From Coix lacryma-jobi var. lacryma-jobi (taxonomy: Eukaryota > Streptophyta > Magnoliopsida > Poales > Poaceae): a stretch of 64,000 nt of DNA. Below, one piece after another: positions 32,901-44,524 of the stretch. Below the pieces are notes generated by a model. That model made no database searches. It saw only the letters and a program-made list of their open reading frames with translations, and was not told the DNA's origin. The position numbers were made by a program, and so were the translations under genes. Location: NCBI GenBank assembly GCA_009763385.1, contig CM019831.1:16828080-16892079 (forward strand), in the 5' to 3' direction. Position 1 is the first letter of the stretch; each line of letters opens with the position of its first letter.

Positions 32901-33735
32901 TATTCCTTCATGAGTTCGTCTGAGCCCCGAGGAAAAATGAACCTCGTCACCAGCTTATCCCAAATTTTTTTCTTGTCATCATGTGACACATCTTTCCACT
33001 GTCGGACTGTGATGTCAAGATTGTCCCTAACTAAGAAACCAAGGGCTTTCTAAAACTTAGGTAGGGCTTCCCCAGGAGCTAGGGGCTATCCTTTCGGGCT
33101 CACTTCTAAGATTCTATATGTATCATCTGGCCACCTGTTCAGTCCTCTATCACCTTGTTTCCGGTCACTCCGCTTCCTTTTCCTTGAACTCGCAGTGCTC
33201 GTCTCGGTCGGGTTCAGTGCGTCCTCGTGTGCCACTTCTTCTAGAGCTAATATGTCTTGAACTGAGACAACACCTCCTATTCATGAAAAAAGGTACACAC
33301 ATGAAATTATGGATGGGTACATATAGACATTGTGGATCGAAATCATGTAATTAGATACAAACATGAAATCATGGATGTGTAATTTACCTCATCAACTTGT
33401 GGATTGTAATCAGGGTCACGTTCCAATTTACGACGAACATTCCTCTCTATGGGAGGATCAACATCGTCGCTAGGGGTGTGGTATGAAGGAGTGGATTGGT
33501 GGGACCCTGATGCTTCGTCCGTGTGGTGAGACCCTGATGCTTGGCCCGTTTGGTGGGTCCCTTCTGCTTGCTCCGTGTGAACTAGGGACTCTGGGGCTTG
33601 TTCCGTGTGGTGGGTCCCTTCTGCTTACTCTGTGTGAACTAGGGACTCTGGGGCTTGTTCCGTGTGGTGGGACCCTGGTGCTTGCTCTGTGCGGTCAGAC
33701 CCTGGTGCTTGGTCCTTGTGTGCAGAACTCATCAT
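29966..33735 (-). pseudogene. second CACTA gene: Transposase_24-like, DUF8039-like and Ulp1-like protease exons (CACTA-B)
   Basis: The start MMSSAHKDQ at 33735 opens an exon of short repeats (TEQAPGSHH type). The long exon (about 33060-31620) encodes a plant En/Spm-type domain (GTGGYQRQVPKWRQEEA; TANWIRARKPRQTKIGVSFD) and then a DUF8039-like segment (YPVDDIDRPVACSLFIRYGI; IEKLGQAVKNFILWPRRD). The exon ending at 31142 carries KRLHDWYMRASSVVIDTINV and FEDMWLMMNLLRLDVQLVTV. Later small exons give a C48/Ulp1-like core: DHWICFMIFPRSRKVLVCDS (His codon 30695-30697) and SVHCGFYVCEFMRENERYIK (Cys codon 30308-30310). The last exon ends IVEDMCSFILKEVIPCDGKY and a stop at 29966-29968. Ulp1 enzymes cleave SUMO from proteins; the role in CACTA elements is unknown. 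In-frame stops (for example after QYKKRD near 32317) inactivate it. Confidence 0.78.
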
Positions 33736-34553
33736 GGGACTCCGTACATATAATTAATTAATTTTATATTTATCATACATATACATATACATTTATAATT
33801 AATTTTACATTTATATATACATATATATAATTAATTTATACATATATATTTATAATTAATTTGAAATGAATTTGAAAAGTTGAAAAAGAAAAAAAGGGCA
33901 CATGATTAATTATATATATATATTATATACATATATATAATTAATTTATACACATATATTTATAATTAATTTGAAATGAATTTGCAAAGTTGAAAAAGAA
34001 AAAGAAAAAAAGGCACAGGATTAATTATATATATTATATACAAATATTAAAATAAATAATATTAAAAGAAAAAGAAAAAAAAGGGCACAGGATGAATTGG
34101 CAAAGTCGTTGTTGGGCCGCCCAGCCGGCCTCTTCCCTCTCGCTCTCCCCCAGCGGCACCACTACTGCCGCCGCGCGTGAAGAGTAGTAGGAGGAGAAGC
34201 ATACCAGTGGTGCCGCGGACGACGGGGCGTCGACGCTAATATCGGAGAAGCTCGCCGTGGAGATTGGTGACGACGACGACGATGAGAAGTCAGAAGGTGG
34301 TGCGGCGGCGGTGCGGCGGTGCGGCGGCAGCGCTCTCCGAGGGCAAGAAGGTGGTGCGGCAGTGGTGCGCGACCGGAGAGGGTCGATGCGGCGGCGGGGA
34401 CGGTCGACGCAACGACGGAGAGGGTCAATGCGGCGGCGGGGAGGGCGGCGCGATGAGGAAGGCGCTCGTCAGAAATTTGGGCAGCCTGCCGACATGATTT
34501 GGATACGATTGGCGCCTTCAGACTTAGAAATTTTCGGGCGGTCGAGCGCGGGA
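33736..34553. other. upstream region of the second CACTA-B gene
   Basis: From 33770 to 34080 there are two copies of an AT-rich unit of about 111-113 bp (taattaatttata, ending in gaatttg and an A-rich run). From 34100 to 34500 it becomes GC-rich with GCGGCGG repeats, like a 5' UTR. The GC part resembles the matching part of CACTA-C (45660-45946 plus 48655-48780). The reading frames here are composition-driven. Confidence 0.55.
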
Positions 34554-34561
34554 TACTTATA
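34554..34561 (-). promoter_or_regulatory. TATA box of the second CACTA-B gene
   Basis: TATAAGTA on the minus strand, just inside the internal cluster of subterminal-type repeats. CACTA-C has ATATATAT at the equivalent place (48828-48835), followed in both by the shared block cccgc...tcg and gtctaag. The conservation supports a second promoter. Confidence 0.55.
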
Positions 34562-34785
34562 GGAGACATTTCTGGAGGTGGTTCACTTAAGCAACCGCCT
34601 GTGAAAATCATTTACACAGGCGGTTTCCTAAGAGCACCGCTTGTAGAAATGGATTTTCACTGGCGGTTGTCTAAGAGCACCGCCTGTAGAAATGGATTTT
34701 CACACGCGGTTGCCTAAGAGCGCTACCTGTAGAAATGGATTTCTACTGGCGGCGGTCAATGTCAACCGCCAGTATAAATATATTT
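34562..34785. repeat. internal cluster of subterminal-type repeats in CACTA-B
   Basis: Six or more copies of aggcggtt/aaccgcctgtgaaaat-type motifs, the same inverted motif as at the element ends, but 5 kb from either end. CACTA-C has an equivalent cluster at 48841-49015. It lies immediately upstream of the second gene's TATA box. Confidence 0.8.
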
Positions 34786-35190
34786 CTAAATTTTAATATT
34801 GTTTCTATATTATTTCTATATTGTTTATATATTTGATATAATTTGTATATTGTTTAATATGTAAAATTTTTATTTTTATTAGGATTTAGCTAGGGATTAG
34901 GGTTTAGGGTTTAGGATTTAGCCATTGACCACCGCCTCTAAATTTTTATTTCTGAATTTTTATATTGTTTATATATTGTTTACATATTTGGTATAATTTA
35001 TAAATTGTTTAATGTTTAAATTGTTTATTTTTATTAGGGTTTAGGGTTTAGGATTTAGGCATTGACCACCACCTCTGAATTTTTATTTCTGAATTTTTAT
35101 ATTGTTTATATATTTGGTATAATTTATATATTGTTTAATGTGTAAGTTGTTTATTTTTATTAGGGTTTAAGGTTTAGCTACTAGTTTAGC
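34786..35190. repeat. three tandem repeats of about 130-137 bp downstream of TNP2 in CACTA-B
   Basis: Units start near 34786, 34924 and 35060. Each has attgaccaccgcctctaaat, then attgtttatatattt-type AT-rich sequence and tttttattagggtttaggg. The block attgaccaccgcct links them to the subterminal-type motif. Short (TTTAGGG)2-3 matches inside are part of this unit. Confidence 0.7.
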
Positions 35191-35298
35191 AAAGAGATGA
35201 CCATGCAAGGGAAAATGTAACCATATAGAAACAGAGAAGGGTAGCATAAGGTACACATTATAACATAAATGGATTATATGACAAATGACAAATACAAT

Positions 35299-38200
35299 CT
35301 AGGCAGCTACTGTTCTTCCTTGTCCATCGGGGCGCACCCAGGGTAACGAATTTTGTGGGAGGCTTCGCTCAACATTCCTTATCTTGATTGGATGATCTAT
35401 AAAGAGAGACATGTCCCTGAACTGGTTAAAATCCTCCAGATCAGATACACCATCAACTTCTGTAGCTTGTTGTTTTCCAGGAAAAACTACATACTTTGGC
35501 TTGTTGGTACTTTTCTTCTCATTTTTAGAAAGGATCTGTTCAGCATAGAAGACCTGTGCAGCACGGTTAGCAAGGATCCATGGGTCATCTTTGTAACCTA
35601 CCTTACTTAGATCAAGAAATCTGACCCCATAGTTGTCCACTGTGACATGTTTGTCTTCAACCCATTGACATCGAAACACAGGGATCTGAAATGTACCATA
35701 GTCTAGTTCCCATATGTCCTCAATAAAGCCAAAGTATGTACTAATCTCACCAGTTTTAGAGTCTATGGCCTCACATCGAACACCACTGTTTTGTGTCATG
35801 CCCTTTTTGTCCTTGGACTTGGTACAGAACGTGAAGCCACTAATGTCATAGGTTTGCCATGTCGTGACCTGGCGTGATGGTCCAGATGCCAACACCATGA
35901 TAGTTTGTTCCTCAATTATTTCTCCATGTGGAATGTCCTGCTCCCTTAGCCATGTGTTGAACCGATTCTTATGTTCCTTTATTTCCCAATTGTCAGTGTT
36001 CCCATGATTATGTACTTGAAGCTCATTCATGTGTGCTCGATCAAAGGCTCCATTATCGAGAGCTGATGTAGGATGCTGTGATGTGCCTCGAGGACTGTGT
36101 TGTAATCTGGCAGGATGAATGATTTCCGTCCCATCCTCCCACTTCCATGCAGCCTACCCTCGTGTCGTGACGGAGGCAAACCTATTGCAACCTGGTCTTT
36201 TAGACACTATTGTAGAATGGACCTCCGGACTCAATGACCTCTTCGGTTAAGTACCCCTCTACCATGGACGCCTCAGGTCGAGCACGAGTTGATACATAGC
36301 CATTTAGTATTGACATGAAACGCTCATACGTCCACATTTCATGCAAGTACATGGAACCCAGTGCCTCTATTTGTGAAACCAAGTGCACCACAAGGTGCCC
36401 CATAATATCGAATAATGCTGGGGAAACACATCTCTAACTCTGACACTGTCTGCACTATGAATTCCTGAAGAGATGCCAACTCATCGCGGTCAATCACCTT
36501 TTGTGAGATCTTGTTGGAAAATAGCACAACCGTGTGACTACCATCTTTAAGAACACAGGATTTATTGCCCTGATGGCAATAGGGAGGAAAGTAGTCAGCA
36601 TGACATGATAATCATGTGAGTTGTAGTTGGTGAGTGTAAGGTCTTTCATTGACACAATACTCCGTACGCTAGAGCAAAATCCAGATGGGACTTTCAAATT
36701 CTTCAACCACACACACATCGCATGTTTCTCATCTATGTTGAGGTTGTAGCTTGCTGCCGGGAGACGGTACTTCCCATTTCCTTGAAGAACAGGGTGAAGT
36801 TCTTTTTTTATGGCTAACTGTACCATGTCCAAGTGTGAATTGAGTCCTTCCTTTGTCTTGCAGTTTATGTCTAGCAAGGTGCCAATTAGACTTTCAAACA
36901 CGTTCTTATGAACGTGCATACCATCGATCGCGTGTCGTACGTCTAACTCTTTCCAGTATGGCAAATACTCGAAGAAAATAGACATCTTCTTGAATGTAGC
37001 CCCTGGAGTTGGTTTGACATCCTTTCTTGGTTTTTTGTCTTTTGTCTTTTTCCCGAAAACAAATTTGATTTTGCTGACTATTTTGAAAACTCTTTGGCCT
37101 TTACTGTTACGTGATGGAACAGTAGAGTGTAGTTCATCATTATTGTCGAAGTACTTATCCATCTTTTTTAGGCGGTACCTGTGTCCTTTCGATAAGAAGC
37201 GTCAGTGCCTCATGTACACTATCTTCTTAGATGCATTAAGTGACACGTAAGCGGTTCCATCTATGCATATTACGCAACCAACCTTTCCCTTGAACTGCCC
37301 TGATAATGTGAAGGGAGCAGGGTAATCATTGATCGTAACAAAGATAATTGCTCTCAGCATGAATGAATCTTTGCGGTACTCGTCCAACATTTGAACACCT
37401 GTTTCCCACAATATTTTCATGTCCTCCATTAAGGGCTCCAAAAAAACATCCATGTCAACAACAGGTTGTGTAGGTCCAGAGATAAGGATGGCTAGCAAAA
37501 GGTACTTTCGTTTCTGCATCAACCATGGAGGAAGGTTGTAGATGGTGAGGATCATCGGCCATGTGCAATGCTTGCTGCTCCTCTCAGCAAATGGATTCAT
37601 TCCGTCAGTACTAAGTGCAAACCTAACATTTCTTGGTTCCTTTGCAAAGTCTCGGTGGTTGTCATCGAAATCTTTCCACTAGGAAGCTGGATGCCGAAGC
37701 TTCCTATTGTTTTTGTGCTCATCAGAAGCATGCCAGCTCATAAGTTTGGCATCCTCTAGGTTAGCGAACAAACACCTCAATCGGTCGACCACATGAAGGT
37801 ACCACATCACCAGAGTAGGAATCTTTTTCTGCACATAATAGTCTACTACTTCTTTTTCTTTGTTGCTGGGTTTTGAACTCTGTTGGGTCTTCTTTTGCTT
37901 CTTTCCTTTACAAATGGAGGCAGCACACTCTTCCTCTCGGTAGTCTTTATTCGTCTTGTACCTACTTGCACCACACTTTGGATAGCTCTCCAAGTTCTTA
38001 TAATCATCACCTCGATATATGATACAGTGATTTCTACACGCGTGGATCTTCTCGACACCCATAGTGAGCGTACTGATTAGCTTCTTTGCATAGTACGTGT
38101 TAGCAGGCACTTTTCTCTATAGGAAGCATGTCTGCGATAAGACTCAAGAACGCATCGAAGCCAGCATCGGACAGACCATATCTAGCTTTTAACACCAACA

Positions 38201-38804
38201 ACTTTAGCACAGACAGCAATGTCGTGAACTCTTTGGAACAACCCTTGGACTCATTGTACAAAGGCTCTTCTGCTGCCTTCATCAGGGCCTCCATACCTTT
38301 CATGAAGAACATTGATGAATCATCCGTATGCCGATGCAACATTGCCTCTAAGAATTCTGCATCTTCCGCAGCCATAACATCTGGCAGGACATGAGTTCTG
38401 ACGCCTTCATTATCTCCTCTGCGAACCATGATCATAACATATTCGCTCTGAGGAAGAGGTTGTTGTGTCTCGTGTACGAACCGAAACCCATCAACAAGCA
38501 TATCTGGACCATCGGCATTGATGTTCGTAGTGTTTTCCAGTGTATAAGGCGCAGAGCTACCCTCTCCATGCTTTGTCCAAATCAAGTAATCCTTTACAAA
38601 TCCTCGGCAGACGAGATGAGAAAGGATTGGTTGAGTGTCATCAAATACAACAACATTTTTGTAGTCTATGCATGGACAATGTATGTGCTTCGTCTTTGTT
38701 CTCCAAGCATGGTTCTTAGCGGCATCAATAAACTTATGGACCTCGGGTATGTATGATGGATTTAGTCTTGATAAGTTATACATCCAAAATGACCTCTCAA
38801 TCAT
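35299..38804 (-). pseudogene. tnp2: TNP2-like CACTA transposase of CACTA-B (multiple lesions)
   Basis: The start at 38804 gives MIERSFWMYNLSRLNPSYIP, a HCPCIDYKNVVVF segment and ARYGLSDAGFDAFLSLIADM. A frameshift near 38105 leads into KIHACRNHCIIYRGDDYKNL. The catalytic Transposase_21-like part follows (MNPFAERSSKHCTWPMILTI; GPTQPVVDMDVFLEPLMEDM; YWKELDVRHAIDGMHVHKNV). The DUF4218-like domain is split over 36527-36200 (YLHEMWTYERFMSILNGYVS). The DUF4216-like C-terminus is open from 36030 to 35299 (DNYGVRFLDLSKVGYKDDPW). There are stops or frameshifts near 38105, 37680, 37202, 36494 and 36200. TNP2 binds and cuts CACTA ends. This copy cannot make a full enzyme, though the full domain order is preserved. 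Confidence 0.88.
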
Positions 38805-38819
38805 GATTAACTATAGAAA

Positions 38820-39731
38820 ATAAATGAATTAATTATAATCAATGCAAAACAAGTATGATTTGTCTAGAAATATTTATTATCTAACCTTTTGATCACCAAC
38901 CTCCTTCAAATAACTGAAGATGATAACCTCCCACTTGTATATTTTCCCATTTGTAGACCTCAAAGCTAGGTTCGTAAAAGGTAGAAGAATGAAATTAACC
39001 CTAGTAAGTGACCTCAGTCAACAACATAGTGCTTAGTTAGGTTTAGCTAGGGAGTAACTAGGGCTTAGTTAGGATTAGCTAGGGATTAATTAGGGCTTAA
39101 TTAGGTTTAGCTAGGATTTAACTAGGGCTTAGTTAGGTTTAGCTAGGGATTAACTAGGGGTTTAGCATAAGGTACAAACTATAACATAAATGGATTACAT
39201 GGCAAACCTATCTTTCTCTCTCCATACAAACGCACCATTCATTAAACATAAATATACATAGTGGATAATTAAATGAATTTTAGAAATAAAGACAAAAACC
39301 TAAGCAACATTATTTAAAAAACTAACAAAAAACCTATATTTCTCTCTCTACATAAATACACAAGAACACACCATTCATGACTACAACTAACTATATCTTG
39401 GATAAACTAAATTGAAAGCAAACATGAAAAGGGAGAGAGGAGATACATCATCTAACTATCTTAAGCAACTTTATTTGAGGAGATAAAGATAACAACCTAG
39501 CTACTCTTCTCTCTAACACATGGTGAAACCCTATATCCAAAAAGTGGCTCAAATTGAGCAAGCATGAACAAAAGAGGCAAGAGGGACATACACTAACCTT
39601 TCTTAGCAACTTCCTTCCAAAAAATGAAGATCAAAACCTCTCCCCTTGTATTTTGTGAAATCTAGACCTCCCAAATAGCCTCCAATGGAAGGTGGCTGCG
39701 AGAAACAGTTCTGCTCGGGGAGGAAGAAGGT
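38820..39731. other. 5' leader of the CACTA-B transposase gene
   Basis: Collinear with 5530-6447 of CACTA-A, with the tandem repeats (gcttagttaggtttagctag type) at 39027-39175. No coding frame. Likely untranslated leader with introns. Confidence 0.55.
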
Positions 39732-39740
39732 GTATTTATA
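39732..39740 (-). promoter_or_regulatory. TATA box of the CACTA-B transposase gene
   Basis: TATAAATAC on the minus strand just inside the right subterminal repeats, as in CACTA-A (6448-6456). Confidence 0.65.
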
Positions 39741-39744
39741 CCAG

Positions 39745-39995
39745 AAACTTCACTGGCGGCTGGCTTAAGAAACCGCCAGTGGAAATACCTTTACACAGAC
39801 GGTTCACTTAACGAAACCACCTGTGAAAATGGCATTTTCACTAGCGGTTTTCTTAAGTAAACCGTCAGCGTAAACGTGTTTCCACTGGCGGTTCTTGAGT
39901 CGGGCCGTCCGTTTTCTTTGCACTGGCGCTCAATAACGGAAACCACCAGTGAAAATTATACCCCACCGCCGGCATAGAGCTTTTCTGTACTAGTG
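39745..39995. repeat. right subterminal repeats and terminus of CACTA-B
   Basis: Motifs cactggcgg and aaccgccagtgg in both directions, ending ctgtactagtg. Differs from CACTA-A (6461-6712) only at scattered bases. Confidence 0.82.
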
Positions 39996-40262
39996 TATTA
40001 TGTTAGCATAGATGCAAATGAGAGAAATCAAGGTAAACGATTTTGATTAGTCACTGCAAATATGTACATTTAGAACGGTGAAGATTGGCACAAAGAAAAT
40101 GATGATGGACAAGATCAGTCATGATCTGTCTTTCATTGAACGATGAATACTCATACCACATTATAGTTAAAAAGCTAGGGATTCTTTTCTTCGTTGATTC
40201 CTGATGGTGGTACCCTAACAGCCATACTGAAACTAGATTATGACTACTATAACGGTATAATT
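39996..40262. other. flank between CACTA-B and CACTA-C
   Basis: Near-identical to 6713-6978. It begins with the TAT duplication of CACTA-B and ends with the ATT duplication (40260-40262) of CACTA-C. No gene recognised. Confidence 0.75.
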
Positions 40263-40530
40263 CACTAGTACAGACACATACTATACAGGCGGTTCATAAC
40301 CCATTTCCACTGGCTTTTTCCAGCACCGCCTACGCTGGAGGCCAGTGGAAATGGGACCACAGCACAGGCAGTTGCTTGTGAACCGCCTGTGGAAATCTAT
40401 TTCTACAGGCGGTTCACTTAGCAAACCGCCTGTCTAAATGGTCCATTTACACAGGCGCTTCACTAAGTGAACCGCCTATAGAAATGGATTTCCACAGGCG
40501 GTTCACAAGCAACCGCCTGTGATGTTGCAG
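40263..40530. repeat. left subterminal repeats of CACTA-C
   Basis: About eight copies of acaggcggttca or tgaaccgcctgt-type motifs, many arranged as inverted pairs. This is the 3' end of the element. Confidence 0.82.
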
Positions 40531-40752
40531 ACCATATGTATATATATTTTTATTATTTTTATATATATATTATATATTATTAATATTAAATGTACACATA
40601 TACATTGATATTGGAACTACTAAACCCTATTGGGTTCAAATATAGCAACATGCAATTTAAATATTTCATACATACATTTATATACATCAAAGTTTCGTGC
40701 TCACAACATAAAGTTACACATATTACATCACACATTATATACAACAAAGTTT

Positions 40753-43700
40753 TCAACAGTTCTCTAATAAACCGCCTCGACTAAGTTGTAGCCTACTAAT
40801 CTCTGTGAGTATTCTATACGGTGGGCTTGCTAAGACGCTGGTAGCATCGTGATATTTCCCATCGCATGGAATGACTTCTTTCAAGATGAATGAGCACAGG
40901 TCCTCAACTATGTTTGTATAGCATGTTCATTCATGTGCTTCACCTTTTGTAGATCAAATTTCTGGAAAAGAGGTTTATAAACATCATATATTTACACTTG
41001 ATAATACATTTGCAACTTTAATGTCAGAACTACATACGTGACTATTACTTATATTACCTTACAAGGGTTCTTGATGTATCGTCCGTTCTCTCTCATGAAC
41101 TCGCACATGTAGAATCCACATGGACCGATCTGAGTGGTTTTCTTGTGGCACTATATAATGGGAAAGTAGTTATTTACTTGCAACATCATCCTATGTATTG
41201 TACATGTATGATATGTATTCACAAATTTCCATACGTACCGACCAGTTATGATGTATTTTCAATGGTTGCCATGGTATTGATGACTCGCATCTTCCACCTT
41301 TAAGCTTGTAATACCTATATGCCCTTTAATCTTGAATAGAATCACAATGTTAATTATTCTGAACATCTCATCGATTAAAGTATGCATGCAAAATCTCGAC
41401 TTACAGCTCTAAGTGCCTCATGAATGTTGCATAGCTTGTAGTCGTGTAATCTAAGGAGTCACAAACCAAAACCTTTCCAGCCCTAGGAAAAATAATGAAG
41501 CAGATCCAGTGGTCCCTGCACGAATCAAATTTGTGATGCATGTGTGTATTAGAATAATTAATTTGATATATGCAAACTCACACTTACCCAAAGTTATACG
41601 GGCCACTATGCATTCCCTGTGTTGAAAATGAAGCATTGCATGTCCTAGGTAGAAGGTGTATCTGGTTTTCAAACTCCATCTTAATTGTTGTTGTATTTTC
41701 TTCTCCGTTCTTCACCTTCTAAACCCTGTAAGTCTTGGTGGTCATCCCCGATTCTGAATGTGTGCTGCTCCTCACATATTTTCATTGGGTTCAAATACCC
41801 AACCCATTGGCTGGCATTAGAATTAGGATCTGGACCGTAACGCATCTCCTGCTAATCATATTGCATTCTGTAAGGCGCACGTATATGTAAGATATTGAAA
41901 ATTGATACAACTCACTGATAATAACACATGCATGTATAAGTATGAGTGACACTTACAATGCAAACACCATTACGATCTGTACATCGAGTCTCTGGAGGTT
42001 CATCATCAACCACATGTCCTCGAAGGTAATAACAGCTGTTTGTCTGCCACTAACAAATGCACTTGGTGGTATAGACACATTGATGGTGTCGATGCCAACA
42101 GAGGATGCTCTGATGTACCAGTCATGCAGCCTTTTAACACCAGCTGGGATCTTCTTGAGTGTATCCCACTTGATTAGAGGCCTTCCAGGCACATACTTAT
42201 CAGAGACCTTTTTGTAATCGTCCTTCGTTGGCTTCCTGAAACTTACGGTAATTACCTTAGCCTTTTGCGCTGACTTCTCATGCTCAGCCAAGTCAAGGGT
42301 ACGTGTAGTGCGGGTGAGTGCAATTCCTGACAAAAATTTGGCCGTGCCAGTAGACTTTTTCTTCGGCTCGAAGGGGAACCAATTTGGGTACTGGAAATTT
42401 CTTCTTTGGCTGCTCTGGTGCCTCCCTTGTTTGTTCAAGATCTTTGGGTGGTGGGGAAGGTGTAACTTGTAATGGAAAAGGTGGAGAATTTAATGGGGAG
42501 AGTGGAGAATTGAATGGTGGCGGAGATGATGGGGGTCAATAGGAGCCACGATCGGCGGCGATGGTGGCTTAGGAAGAGGATCGGCAGGTGCTAACGAGTC
42601 CTGAGTGAGTGGTGGGGCTTCAGAGGATGGTGGTGGCTCATTCAACTGGACGTCTCGTCGTGGCCAAAGGATGAAGTTCTTGACAGCCTGTCCGAGTTTC
42701 TCAATGCCCTCAGGACCGGGGATGTCTAGCATGTCATCCTCATATCCTTGGACGACCGTCGACACTTCTACCTTGCAGTAGTCTTCTGGAATGTCGCTCC
42801 CATGGTACTTGCGTCCTGGGATCGCAAGGCCTACGACTACTTCCCTTGTACGATGATTGTTAATACCATATCTTATGACTAGGGAGCAAGCCACTGGCCT
42901 ATCAATGTCGTCAACTGGATAGTGAACCTTGTTTGTCGTTGACGCAATACTGCTTGGAATGGTTGTTGTACACTGTGTCACCAACGGTTGTGTTGTTGGG
43001 ACTAGCTGCATCTGGGGAGCCTGAGTGCTCATCTGTTGAGCAGACATCGCACTTGCCAAACGCTGCATCAACTCTGGAGGAGGATCGGATAGAAGTTTGG
43101 ACATCATCTCTTGGAAGTCTTTCTTTGCCTCCTCCTTAAAATAACTTTCCATTTCTTCCTTGTATCGATTACGTTTCTTATACTCACCCTCCCACTTCGG
43201 TCTGAATCCTTCTTTCCATCCTTCTTTCGATGAGATGCCTCGAACACGACCAGGGTGCTCAGGGTTACCCAGGCCTACAGTAAGGATGTCCCTCTCTCTT
43301 CGTGACTTAAATAATCCTTCGTGCAGCTTAGCTGCCACTGCAAATATGCTCTTTGATGTTTCATCGAGCATTGGGTCATCAAAGGACACACCGGTCTTGG
43401 TTTCCCTCAGTTTCCGAGCATGAATCCAATTTGCGGTCCTTTCTCCAAGTTGAACAGACAGCGTCGGCAACCCTGCCGCTTTCTTGGCAGCCTCTTCTTG
43501 CCTCCACTTGGGAACCTGGCGTTGGTAACCACCTGTGCCTAGGTGGTGGTGGTACTTGTTCTTCTTTGCGAGCTCGGTATTGGCTTCACTCCGAGCTAAG
43601 AACTCTGGCTCTCTCCTTTGCTCTAGAAAAACCGCCCACTGCCCAGCCGTGATCTTGTACCTTTTTGTTGGGTCCAACCCTTTCTTTGCCCACTTGGTAT

Positions 43701-44524
43701 TCATCTCGGACCTCTAGTTTCGAAACATGATCGCCCACTGCTTCATGGCATATTCCTTCACGAGTTGTTCTGAGCCTCGAGGAAAAATGAACCTGGTCAG
43801 CAGCTGATCCCAAATTTTTGTTTTGTCATCATCTGACACATCTTTCCACTGTTGGACTGTGATGTCAAGATTGTCCCTAACTAAAAACCAAGGGCGTTCC
43901 AAAACTTAGGTAGGGCTTCCTCAGGAGCTAGGGGTTGTCCTTTCGGGCTCACTTCTGAGATTCTATATGTAGCATCTGGCCACCTGTTCAGTCCTCTGCC
44001 CACCTCGTTTTTCGGTCACTCCACTTCCTTTTCCTTGAACTCTCCGTGGTTGTCTCGGTCGGGTTTGGTGAGTCTTCGTGTGCCACTTCTTCTTGAGCTA
44101 CTATCTCTTTGAACTGAGACAACACCTCCTATTCATGAAAAAAGGTACACACAACAAATTATCGATTGGTACATATAGATACAAACAGGAAAATCATGGA
44201 TGCGTAGTTTACCTCTTCAGCTTCTGGATTGTAATCAGGGTCACGTGCCAATTCACAACGAGCCTTCCTTACTTCGGGAGCCTCCATGTCGTCGCTAACG
44301 CTTTCGTATGAAGGCATGGCGGCCCCTGATGCTTGGCCCGTTTGGTGGGTCCCTTCTACTTGCTTCGTGGGGTGGGACGACCCTAGAGCTTGGCCCGTTT
44401 GTTGGGACCCTGGGGCTTTTTCCGTGTGTTGGGACCATGGGGCTTTTTTCGTGTGTTTGACCCCTTCTGCTTGGTCCATGTGTTCGGCCCCTTCTGCTTG
44501 GTCCTTGCGCGAAGAACTCATCAT
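40753..44524 (-). pseudogene. second CACTA gene: Transposase_24-like, DUF8039-like and Ulp1-like protease exons (CACTA-C)
   Basis: Exon 1 (44524-44213) reads MMSSSRKDQAEGAEHMDQAE with imperfect repeats of about ten residues (HTEKAPGSQQTGQ). Exon 2 starts at 44128. Its frame from 43704 to 42490 is open for 404 codons: WAKKGLDPTKRYKITAGQWA, HLGTGGYQRQVPKWRQEEA, a basic KKRNRYKEEMESYFKEEAKK stretch, and the DUF8039-like YPVDDIDRPVACSLVIRYGI. The exon ending at 41957 holds KRLHDWYIRASSVGIDTINV. Smaller exons follow at 41867-41588, 41515-41405 (DHWICF; His codon 41509-41511) and 41150-41063 (GPCGFYMCEFMRENGRYIKN; Cys codon 41118-41120). A stop after FRN near 43714 and frame breaks near 42440 and 41690 disable it. 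The normal terminal stop is lost; a later one lies at 40753-40755. SUMO-protease-like activity is inferred from the His/Cys motifs only. Confidence 0.78.

Larger units (their letters stand above)
29478..39995 (-). mobile_element. CACTA-B: complete CACTA transposon (10.5 kb)
   Basis: Ends CACTAGTACACAG (left) and CACTAGTACAGAAAAG (right, complement), flanked by TAT on both sides (29475-29477 and 39996-39998). The uninterrupted site gactattatgttagc is readable in the intron of gene copy 1 at about 23494-23508. In element order it contains right-end subterminal repeats, TNP2, an internal repeat/promoter region, a second gene with an Ulp1-like domain, and left-end repeats. Both genes have stops or frameshifts, so it is inactive. 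CACTA-A is its duplicate. Confidence 0.93.

Noticed and set aside
34895..35060. Short runs resembling plant telomere repeat (gggtttagggtttagg)
   Set aside because: Only two or three units, embedded in a 130-bp tandem repeat of the CACTA element; better explained as part of that unit.
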